Assembly: GCA_038239195.1 (NCBI GenBank)
Contig: JBBSEZ010000045.1
Coordinates: 1 to 34,099, forward strand
Length of the DNA stretch: 34,099 nucleotides
Source: JBBSEZ01 sp038239195
GTDB taxonomy: Bacteria > Planctomycetota > Planctomycetia > Gemmatales > Gemmataceae
Reading direction: 5' to 3'
Part shown: piece after piece, positions 24,733-31,732 of the stretch
Layout: the number at the start of each line of letters is the position of its first letter
Numbering within the stretch: the stretch's first letter is position 1
The notes under the pieces: generated by a model
The model's database searches: none
What the model was told of the DNA's origin: nothing
The model's input: the letters and a program-made list of their open reading frames with translations, nothing else
Made by a program: the position numbers and the translations under genes

Positions 24733-25582
24733 CAGTTTGATGCGTTCGCCGAACCGCTCGCGCCAGGCCAGGGCAGCCCTCGCCCCGATGTGGTTGCTGC
24801 GCAGATCGAGCAGCGCGAGGCTGTCCAGCCAGGGCGCCTTCCCCAGGGCGCGGGCCCCGGCCGTGCCGAGGTGGTTGCCGGAAAGGTCGAGTACGGTCAG
24901 CCGAGTCAGATGAGGCGAGGCGGCAAGGGCCCGCGCGCCTTTCGGGCCGAGGGCGTTGCCGGCGAGGTCCAGCGTCGTGAGCCGGGCCAGGTGGAGCGAG
25001 GCAGCCAGGTGACGGGCGCCTTCCGGGTCGATGCGGTTTGTCGCCAGCACCAAGGTGGTCAGGTTGGCCACGTGCGGACAGGCGAATAGCTCGCGCAGTT
25101 CGCGGTCGATGGGGCAACTGCCGCAGCTGCACGTGCGGCCGAGGTCCACCTCGGTCAGCCGGGCCAGGTAGGGGGAGGCGATCAGGGAGGACAACTCGTT
25201 GGAGGCGTCGGGAAAGCGCAGAGAGCAAACTGTCGGCGCCAGGCGGAAAAGGTCCTCGGCCACTCCCGCGAACGTCCGCGCCGACAACGTCCCCTTCTGC
25301 ACGAAGCCCCGGCGGAACTGCCAATCCTTGCCGATCTTGGCCTTGCGCAGGGGGCCCAGCCAGCGCTTCGCGTGCGCCTTCAGCAGGCCCGCGATCTGCT
25401 GCTCGAGCGCGGGGCGCCGATCTTCGGCCGGCAAACGCTCCAGTTCGCACTGGGCGCGGATCAGTTCGGCCCGTGCGGCGTCTTCGCCGTGCTCGTCGAG
25501 CCAGTCGGCGGTAGACCAGCCTCGGCGCATCGTCGTCGGGGTGGTCGAGAATGTCGCGGAGAAACGCTTCCTTGAGGTTCAC
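24730..25582 (-). pseudogene. TIGR02996-type leucine-rich-repeat protein, frameshifted
   Basis: The gene starts at GTG 25582, with GGGAG upstream, reading NLKEAFLRDILDHPDDDAPR then LVY. This is the start of the TIGR02996 companion domain, which should continue LVYADWLDEHG. The sequence instead has one extra base near 25509-25510 (TAC-C-GCC-GAC on the minus strand), so the frame shifts. The rest reads correctly in the next frame: ADWLDEHGEDAARAELIRAQ and then about 250 residues, with a Cys cluster (CSCGSC) and leucine-rich repeats (LTTLDLAGNALGPKGARALA, LTVLDLSGNHLG). Intact, it would be a soluble protein of about 283 residues with a protein-binding role. An assembly error is possible. Confidence 0.8.
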
Positions 25583-25598
25583 GTTCTCTCTCCCTGGC

Positions 25599-25628
25599 TG
25601 TAGGACGGCCCTCCCGAGCCGTCCTACA
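25599..25628. repeat. GTAGGACGG palindrome, short form
   Basis: Arms TGTAGGACGG (25599-25608) and CCGTCCTACA (25619-25628) flank CCCTCCCGAG. The first 24 bases (25598-25621) match the first arm of the element at 19567 exactly. It lies between the divergent LRR and WD40 genes, upstream of both. Confidence 0.88.
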
Positions 25629-25753
25629 AAGAGGCTTTTCCATTCATCATACTGCCGGGGCAGGGCGGCGCAAACGCTGGCCACCCTTTTCGGCGTGGGT
25701 TATTATCGTTTGGGGCCCTGAAGGTGCGCAGCCTCGCGAGCGGAGGGGAGAGC

Positions 25754-27232
25754 ATGCCGGCGTTCGATCGTGTTTTCCTGTCGCCCTCCGGCGCGGAGGT
25801 GGAGAAGGCGCTGACGCAGGCCGTCGCCGGCGCCAACAAGCGCTGCACCAGCGGGCAGTTGGAGCTCGGCCCGCGCCAGGTGCGGCCCGTCCTGCCACGG
25901 CTGGCGTCGCAGCCCGAAGGCGCGCTCCTCTGGAAGGCGAACAAGGAGGACCGCCAGCGCTCCACCGAGGCGCTGCTGGTCTGGTGGGTCGATCGCCTCG
26001 GGCGCCCGCACGTGCGCGTGGCCGCCCAGCGGCGCGAGCCCGGCCGCGAGCTCTGGGAGCACCGCTTCGCCCCGCCCGGCGACAGCCGGCCGCCCCTGTG
26101 GTTCGTCCACCCCGAGCGCGTCTACCTGCGCACGCGGCCCGGCGAGGAGCGCGAGCTGATCGCCGTCTGTTCGTGCGGCGCGAGCGGTCCCCCCGAAGAG
26201 ATCGGCTGGCTGGGCGAGCGCTGCGGCCCGTGCCACGACCGAGGCGAGGAAGGCGCTGCGCAGGGGGGAGAAGGGCCGGCCATGCTGCGCGGGCAGGGAA
26301 GCGCGGTCGTCGGCGTGGGCTTCCTCGAAGACGGGCTGGTGTCGATGGGCCGCCTGTTCCTCGCCACCTCGGGGGCGAGGCCCTGCAACACGCACGGGCC
26401 ACATCGCTGCTGTTCTGGGGCCTGACGAACGAGCCCCCCGAAGAACCTGCGCTCCACCGGCGACCCCTGGCACGGCGCCCTCGCCGTCCACGCCGGGCAG
26501 CGCCGCGTCGCCGTCGGCACTTACGGGCGCGTGAGCATCCGCACCGGCGCCGACCTCGACGCGGCCACCGTCTTATCGGCCAACCAACCCATTCAGGGGA
26601 TGGCGTTCTCTCCCGACGGGGAGCTCCTCGCCGTGTTCGGGGCGTGGCAATGCACGTTCTGGGCCCCCGAAGGCGCCAATCGCTGGGGGAGGCAGTTCGG
26701 CGCGACCGTCAACGCCCGCTCCCTGGCCTGGGCGCCGGACGGCGATAGCGTGGCGCTGGGCGGCGACGACTGCTTCGTGCGCCACGCCATCGGGAGCGAG
26801 CCCCAGGATCGCTTCGCCGTCCCCAGGCTCGGACAGGCCCAGGCCATCGCCTTTGCGCCAGACGGGCGAACCATCGCCCTGGGGGGCCGGGCCGGCGAGG
26901 AGGCCGAGGCTCGCACGCAGCCCGGCGCGGTGATCGGCTGGGACGTGGCCCGGGGCCGCCCGGTTGGCCCGGCAGGCTCCCACGCGCGCCCCGTGCAGGC
27001 GGTCGGCTTCACGCCGGACGGGCGCTACCTCGTTTCGGCGGGGCTCGACCGGGCGGTGAAGTTCTGGGACCGCGACACGATGGCGCTGCGTTGCACGTTG
27101 GAATGGCACCTGGCGAGCGTGCTGTGCCTCGCGTTTTCGCCCGACGGAGAAACGCTGGCGACGGGCAGCGCCGATGGCTCCGTCAAGCTCTGGCCGTGGC
27201 GGATACTGGTGGGAGGCGCCCCCACCGCGTAG
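25754..27232 (+). pseudogene. WD40-repeat protein with two compensating frameshifts
   Basis: ATG 25754 has a strong ribosome-binding site (GGAGGGGAG). Residues 1-205 form an unrecognised domain with a zinc-ribbon-like set of cysteines (VCSCGASGPP, GERCGPCHD) followed by MLRGQGSAVVGVGFL, which looks like the first repeat blade. One base seems missing near 26362 and one extra C sits in the C6 run at 26434-26439. Between them the neighbouring frame continues the protein (HLGGEALQHARATSLLFWGL, TNEPP). After the second shift the original frame resumes with WD40 repeats (IQGMAFSPDGELLAVFGAW, AIAFAPDGRTIALGG, VQAVGFTPDGRYLVSAGLDR, LAFSPDGETLATGSADGSVK). Corrected length is about 492 residues. Without correction translation stops at 26423. 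It would be a cytoplasmic scaffold or sensor-like protein. Confidence 0.8.
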
Positions 27233-27258
27233 GACGGTTTTTCAAACCCGTCCTACGC
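27227..27258. repeat. GTAGGACGG palindrome carrying two stop codons
   Basis: The stem GCGTAGGACGG (27227-27237) pairs with CCGTCCTACGC (27248-27258); the loop region is TTTTTCAAAC. The TAG at 27230-27232 ends the WD40 gene, and the CTA at 27253-27255 is the TAG that ends the minus-strand DUF983 gene. It probably also works as a bidirectional hairpin terminator. Confidence 0.88.
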
Positions 27259-27735
27259 GGACGGAGGCGGAGGCGACTCGTCCTTCCCTTCGTCGTGCTG
27301 GCGCTGGCGGACCTTCTCGTAAGCCCCGGCCGAGGAGCCTCCCGGGCCCATGGCCCGGTCGAGGTAGATCCACAGCACGCGGGAGTAGCGGAACACGACC
27401 GGAATGAGGGGGAGGAACGGGACCAACGCCACCGCCGCGACGGCGAGGCTGCTCCAGCCGTCGAGCAGGCGGGCCGCCACGAAGTAGGACGTCCCGAGGA
27501 TCGCCGTCGCCAGGAAGTAACTCGTGTACGTGGCCCCGAGGAAGTAGCCCTCCTCGCGCTGGAAGATCAGGCCGCACGTCGGGCAGGCGTCGTTCATCGT
27601 CATGGCGCCGCGGAACATGGGGGCCGTCAGGCAGCGCGGGCAGCGCTGCGCCAGAAGCCCCAGCAGCCGCTCCCCGGCCGAGTGGGGCGCGGGAGCTGGC
27701 CCGGGGAGGCCGGGTTGGTCGTTGGGGGCCTTCAT
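27253..27735 (-). CDS. DUF983-family membrane protein with zinc ribbon
   Basis: A protein of 160 residues from ATG 27735. Cys32/Cys35 (RCPRC) and Cys51/Cys54 (ACPTCGLIF) form a zinc-ribbon-like site, followed by EEGYFLGATYTSY. The CPxC...CGLxF...EGYFLGAxY pattern is the DUF983 signature. Two membrane segments follow (about 70-91 and 95-117), and the tail is charged and Pro-rich. The function of the family is unknown. It is convergent with the WD40 gene, with both stops inside one palindrome, and downstream of the toroid-protein gene on the same strand behind a hairpin. Confidence 0.82.
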   Translation of the reverse strand: MKAPNDQPGLPGPAPAPHSAGERLLGLLAQRCPRCLTAPMFRGAMTMNDACPTCGLIFQREEGYFLGATYTSYFLATAILGTSYFVAARLLDGWSSLAVAAVALVPFLPLIPVVFRYSRVLWIYLDRAMGPGGSSAGAYEKVRQRQHDEGKDESPPPPSA

Positions 27736-27765
27736 GGGGGACCGCCTTTCCGCAAGGTGCGCAAA

Positions 27766-27810
27766 GACGCGGCCGCCGGCGGGCCCCTCCGGCCCGGCGG
27801 CCGCGTCGCA
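27766..27810 (-). terminator. Terminator of the alpha/alpha-toroid gene (minus strand)
   Basis: A perfect 14-base stem (GACGCGGCCGCCGG at 27766-27779, complement at 27794-27807) with extra pairing in the loop lies 20 bases past the stop of the toroid gene, followed on the minus strand by TTTGCG. It also precedes the DUF983 start by about 30 bases. Confidence 0.7.
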
Positions 27811-27827
27811 CTGAGCGGAGGCCAGCG

Positions 27828-28925
27828 TCAGCGCTGGTAGATGGGCAGCACCGCCTTGTCGAGTTGCAGGATCGCCAGGTAGATGGCGGTGGCGTACATC
27901 GGCCCGACGCCCTGGGCGGTCCAGTTGGTGGCGCCCCAGCTGCCGTCGGCCGACTGGTTTTCCTTGAGGGCATCGAAGAGGGCCTTGCGGTACTCCTTCC
28001 AGGTCACCCACTCGCGCCTTGGGGAGTCGCGGAACATCTTGACCCAGCGGTCCTCGCCCAGCACGTAGACGGCCTGGGCGTAGTAATAGTGGGTGTACTC
28101 GTCGTGGCCCATGCGGCGGTCGCCGGTGACGAGGATCGCCTTCTGGCAGTAGGCGAACCACTTCTTGACGAGCGGGTTGTCGTACTCGCCCGCGCTAAAG
28201 CCGCAGCAGATGGCTGCCGCCGTCAGGGCGGGGGTGATCGCCCGCTGCCCCGGGCGGTAGCCGATCTGCCCGTCGGCCTGGGTCGATTCGTTGAGGAACT
28301 TGATCGCCTCCTTGATGGCATCGACGGGGACGATGATGGCCGCGTTGCGGCAGGCGCGCAGCGCTTGCACCTGAGTGATCGTGACGGAGCCTTCGTCGAA
28401 GTTTCCGCCGTCCTTGGCCGAGACGTAGCCCCACCCGCCGCGACTCGTCTGGGCCTCGCGCGCGTACTTCGCGGCCTTTTCGAGCACCTTGACGAGGTCC
28501 TTGCGGCGCCGCTCGGTGTCCTCCTCGCCGACCAGGCAGGCCAGGAACAGCGTGGCGTAGCCGTGGCCATACATGTAGCTGCCGCCCTCGTTGGGGTTGG
28601 CGGGGTTGCCCATCAGGCCGTTGGCTTGCTGGCGCGACATCAGGAAGTCGGCGGCCTTGCGGACGTTGTTGCGATACTTGCCCTCTCGCAAGGTGCTGCC
28701 TTCCATGAGCATGGCCATCCCGCCCAGGCCAGTCATGGGGATGACGTACTGCCCGCGCGTCCCCGCCCAGGAGCCATCGGCGTTCTGGTTCTTGGCCAAC
28801 CACTTTAGCCCCTTCTCGATGGCGGGGCGGTACTCCTTGGGGACCTCGCCCGCCCGGGCGTCGGGGCACGCCAACAGCACGACCAGGCCGGCCGCCGCGA
28901 TCAACTGCCAGGAACGCGCTCGCAT
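27828..28925 (-). CDS. Secreted prenyltransferase/squalene-cyclase-like repeat protein
   Basis: A protein of 365 residues from ATG 28925 (AAGAGGC upstream). It has a signal peptide (WQLIAAAGLVVLLACPDARA). The rest is built from alpha/alpha-toroid repeats with the QxxDGSW-type signature: KNQNADGSWAGT near the N-terminus, SRGGWGYVSAKDGG in the middle, QADGQIGYRPGQ, and NQSADGSWGATNW near the C-terminus. Squalene-hopene cyclases share this fold, but the protein is about half their length and lacks the DXDD acid motif, so it is unlikely to be a cyclase. Related short secreted toroid proteins are common in planctomycetes, with no settled function. Confidence 0.85.
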   Translation of the reverse strand: MRARSWQLIAAAGLVVLLACPDARAGEVPKEYRPAIEKGLKWLAKNQNADGSWAGTRGQYVIPMTGLGGMAMLMEGSTLREGKYRNNVRKAADFLMSRQQANGLMGNPANPNEGGSYMYGHGYATLFLACLVGEEDTERRRKDLVKVLEKAAKYAREAQTSRGGWGYVSAKDGGNFDEGSVTITQVQALRACRNAAIIVPVDAIKEAIKFLNESTQADGQIGYRPGQRAITPALTAAAICCGFSAGEYDNPLVKKWFAYCQKAILVTGDRRMGHDEYTHYYYAQAVYVLGEDRWVKMFRDSPRREWVTWKEYRKALFDALKENQSADGSWGATNWTAQGVGPMYATAIYLAILQLDKAVLPIYQR

Positions 28926-29457
28926 GGTATGCCTCTTGAGGACAATCGACCGGCCCTCGTCGCGCCCCCCCGCGGCCGTACGCGGGCCGGCGGAAACAGA
29001 GGGGAGGCAAGCGAAGGCAGCCTCCTTCTTGACGAATGAGGCGGCCCTGCGGCTTTCTCGGGGGCGAGGCGGCGGCGCAGACCTGCGCACGCATCACTTC
29101 CGCGTTCGGGATGAACGAACTCATTCTAACGGACGGCGGCGAGGAAGCGAACGGAAAAGTAGGGCTTCAGTCCGACCGAGCGCGGCCAGGGGCGCGGGAA
29201 GGGTGTCGGTCACCGTCAAGCCCGGTGGGTTGTGCTCGGCAAACAGCGAGGAGGCCCCGTCGAGCCCTCAGGTTGCGCCCCGAGGCTTTCTTTGAGCTAC
29301 CCCAAGGGGTTGCGGTGGGGGCCCGGGCCCCGACCGCAATCGTTGGGTGAGGTGAAGCGGCAATAGAGCTACCCTTGGGGGCCGGGCCCGACCTCCCTGC
29401 TGCGCCCGGGCCCTACCCGAGGAACGGCGCCCGTGGCTCTGCGTTGCGGCCGCCGAG
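28926..29457. other. 532-base intergenic region with hairpin and duplicated motif
   Basis: No gene is supported here. The region holds a near-perfect inverted repeat (29310-29339) and two copies of GAGCTACCC (29294-29302 and 29366-29374), each followed by a G/C-rich palindromic block containing GGGCCCG-like sequence. It lies downstream of the beta-barrel gene and upstream of the toroid gene, so it must contain the end of one transcript and the promoter of the other. Confidence 0.5.
29310..29339. repeat. 30-bp near-perfect palindrome
   Basis: TTGCGGTGGGGGCCC (29310-29324) is followed directly by GGGCCCCGACCGCAA (29325-29339), with one mismatched pair and no loop spacing. It is part of the duplicated GAGCTACCC block and could act as the terminator of the minus-strand barrel gene. 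Confidence 0.75.
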
Positions 29458-31461
29458 TCAAAACAGCAAATTGATCTGCACGAACCCCGACACCAGCGCC
29501 GGCACCACGTGGTGAAAGCGGTCGTACAAGTCGCGGAAGCCGTCCCCCGGTATCAGCGTCGCCACGCCCGCCGTTACGATGACGTTGTTGCTCAGCAGCG
29601 GGCGATATTCGAGGCCGGTGCTGAGGTCGGCGCCGATGAAACGGCGGATGTTGCCCTGGAACACGAACGTCTCGAGCGACGCCGTCTTGTCGAACCACTC
29701 GAGGTTGTAGTTGTTGATGAGCTTCAGCTTGGGCGTCAGGTCGAAATCGACGCCGAGGTTGAAGAGCTGCAGGCCCGGGTTGACGAAGTTGCTCTGGCCC
29801 TGGATCTTGCTGGCCCGCAAATCCGGGATCAGGCTGAAGCGGTTGACCAGATTGACCCCGAACAGCGGGATGGCCTGGCGCTGCAAGAAGCTGAACTGCC
29901 CCCCGGCGAAGTTGGGGTTGTCGAGGATCGAGTCGAACCCCGTGGCGTGCTTGTTGTTGGGGTTGCCGTCGCCCGACGACCAGAAGAACGACGTGCGGAA
30001 TCGCGCCCAGTCGCGGTCGTAGGACAGTTCGATGGCGGCCATCTGGGCATTTATGTCCTGCCCGCACCCGGCCAGGGGATTGAGGCTGTCGCGCCCGAGG
30101 GCCCAGTAAAAGGCGTGGGTGATGTTGAAGCGGTTGATGTGCCCATCGCCCGCGAAGCCGAGGTAGACCACGTCGAGGCCATGCGGTTGGAAGACGCCGA
30201 CGGGGTCGGGCCGCACGAGGAAGCCGTTGTTGTCGAACTTGAAGCTGGGCCGATCGTGGTTGTAGTGGACGCTCCCCTGGAGGGTGTAGCCCGGCCAGAT
30301 GAAGTCCTGATGGTAGTAGTTGGCGATGAGCACCTGCTGCTGGCGGTCGTTGAAGGTGTTCAGCATGCTGTTGGTGTCCTTCTCCGCCTGGACGAAGTAG
30401 GCGAGATTGAACTGATCGCGGTTGGCGTCGCGCGTCCCGAAGATGCGCACGGCCCGGTTCGTGTCGCTAAAGATAAACCCGCGGAAGTCGCTGACGAAAG
30501 GCTGCGAGCCGGCCCGGACCGACACGAAGTCGTAGTCGGGGCTGAGGTCGGCGAGCTTTTTCTCGACGAAATACTCCTGGAGCGTCGAGAAAGTACGCCC
30601 GCGCGTGGTGCCCTTGCGCACGTCGGGGCTCACCACGGCCAGTTCCTCGACGGCGAGGTAGTTGATGTTGCTGGCGGGCGTGATCTTGACGCGCCAATCG
30701 ACCGGCTTGAAGGCGGCGTCGCCGTGGAACAGGTCGATGGAGGCCGTGAAGGTGTGGAAGTAGAGGAACTGGTTGGGCTTGCCGAAGAACTCCTTCTGGC
30801 CGGGGTTGGCGGTGCTCTCGAACGGCGTCGTGGCGGTCGGCAGCGTGCGCGTCTCGAACAGCGCCTGGCTGCTCGCGGAGAGCTCCAGGAAGGTGTGCTG
30901 GCCGAGGATCGGATAATCGCCCTTGAACACGTTCTGGTGGAAAGGGTCCCACCAGTGGCCGACGTCGTAGGGGTAGTCGTCGAGGGGCGGGTGGTCCTTG
31001 TCGTAGCGGTCCCACTCCGGCATGCCGATGCGCCAGCGGTCCTCGGCCGGGACGAAGTGCCCGTCCTGTTGCAGTTCGAGCGGGGCAATGCCCGACGGGC
31101 CGGTAAACCCGGGCGGCACGCCGACGTCGATTTGAAAAGGCTCGTCGCGGAGGGACGGCAAGGGGCCTTCGTCGAGCGGCGTGGGGGGCGCGGATTCGAG
31201 GGGCCGGCGCAGCAGGCCGGGCGAGGGGGGCTGGGGGGCCGAGAGTTGCCCGCTCTCCTCGAAGGCCGTCCATTCGGGCGCCGGCGGCGGTTTAGGAGGC
31301 CCGGGCTCGGAAGGGCTGAGAGGGATCGGCGCGGGCGCGGTCGGCGCGGAGGCTGGTTCCGGCAGAGGACGGCCCATGAGGGGGAACGCGACGCCTGCGA
31401 GCCCCACCAGGAGGGGGGCCCAGCCCCAGCGCAGTCCCCGAGCAAAGGATCGTCTTGCCAT
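29458..31461 (-). CDS. Outer-membrane beta-barrel protein of unknown substrate
   Basis: A protein of 667 residues. ATG 31461 gives a signal sequence (WGWAPLLVGLAGVAFPLMG); ATG 31485 is possible. Residues 30-100 are Pro-rich and probably span the periplasm. From about residue 170 the sequence alternates polar and aromatic residues as barrel strands do (TFLELSASSQALFETRT, DWRVKITPASNINYLAVEEL, VLIANYYHQDFIWPGYTLQG, NIRRFIGADLSTGLEYRPLL). It ends VQINLLF, a typical BAM recognition end with terminal Phe. Loops are rich in Asn, Asp and Gly. It may be a large porin or transport channel. It is divergent from the HbpS/GlcG-like secreted protein, with 271 bases between starts, which suggests shared control. 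Confidence 0.78.
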   Translation of the reverse strand: MARRSFARGLRWGWAPLLVGLAGVAFPLMGRPLPEPASAPTAPAPIPLSPSEPGPPKPPPAPEWTAFEESGQLSAPQPPSPGLLRRPLESAPPTPLDEGPLPSLRDEPFQIDVGVPPGFTGPSGIAPLELQQDGHFVPAEDRWRIGMPEWDRYDKDHPPLDDYPYDVGHWWDPFHQNVFKGDYPILGQHTFLELSASSQALFETRTLPTATTPFESTANPGQKEFFGKPNQFLYFHTFTASIDLFHGDAAFKPVDWRVKITPASNINYLAVEELAVVSPDVRKGTTRGRTFSTLQEYFVEKKLADLSPDYDFVSVRAGSQPFVSDFRGFIFSDTNRAVRIFGTRDANRDQFNLAYFVQAEKDTNSMLNTFNDRQQQVLIANYYHQDFIWPGYTLQGSVHYNHDRPSFKFDNNGFLVRPDPVGVFQPHGLDVVYLGFAGDGHINRFNITHAFYWALGRDSLNPLAGCGQDINAQMAAIELSYDRDWARFRTSFFWSSGDGNPNNKHATGFDSILDNPNFAGGQFSFLQRQAIPLFGVNLVNRFSLIPDLRASKIQGQSNFVNPGLQLFNLGVDFDLTPKLKLINNYNLEWFDKTASLETFVFQGNIRRFIGADLSTGLEYRPLLSNNVIVTAGVATLIPGDGFRDLYDRFHHVVPALVSGFVQINLLF

Positions 31462-31732
31462 GCAACGGGCCCCGTGGATCGCCATCTGCGCGACCGGTGA
31501 GCGCCGCGAAATGCCTCTCCCTTCCTATCGGCCCCTGGCGCGGGGGCCTTTACCGAAGATGACGATCGCATCGAACCTGCCGGTTGGGCGCTTTCTTCCC
31601 TGGCTCCCGCACTTCTCCTGGGCTGGCTCGTCCTTGAGCTCATCTTCGTCCCCGCGAGAAAAAACGCACGAAGAGGAAGCGATTGTGCCGATGAGAGCGA
31701 GGAGACCGCCTCGCGCGGGGAAAGGAACGAGC

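Noticed and set aside
25984..26748. 254-codon plus-strand frame in the WD40 gene region
   Set aside because: Only its middle (about 26363-26434) carries protein character, which is explained by the two frameshifts of the WD40 gene; the rest is Arg/Pro-rich shadow.
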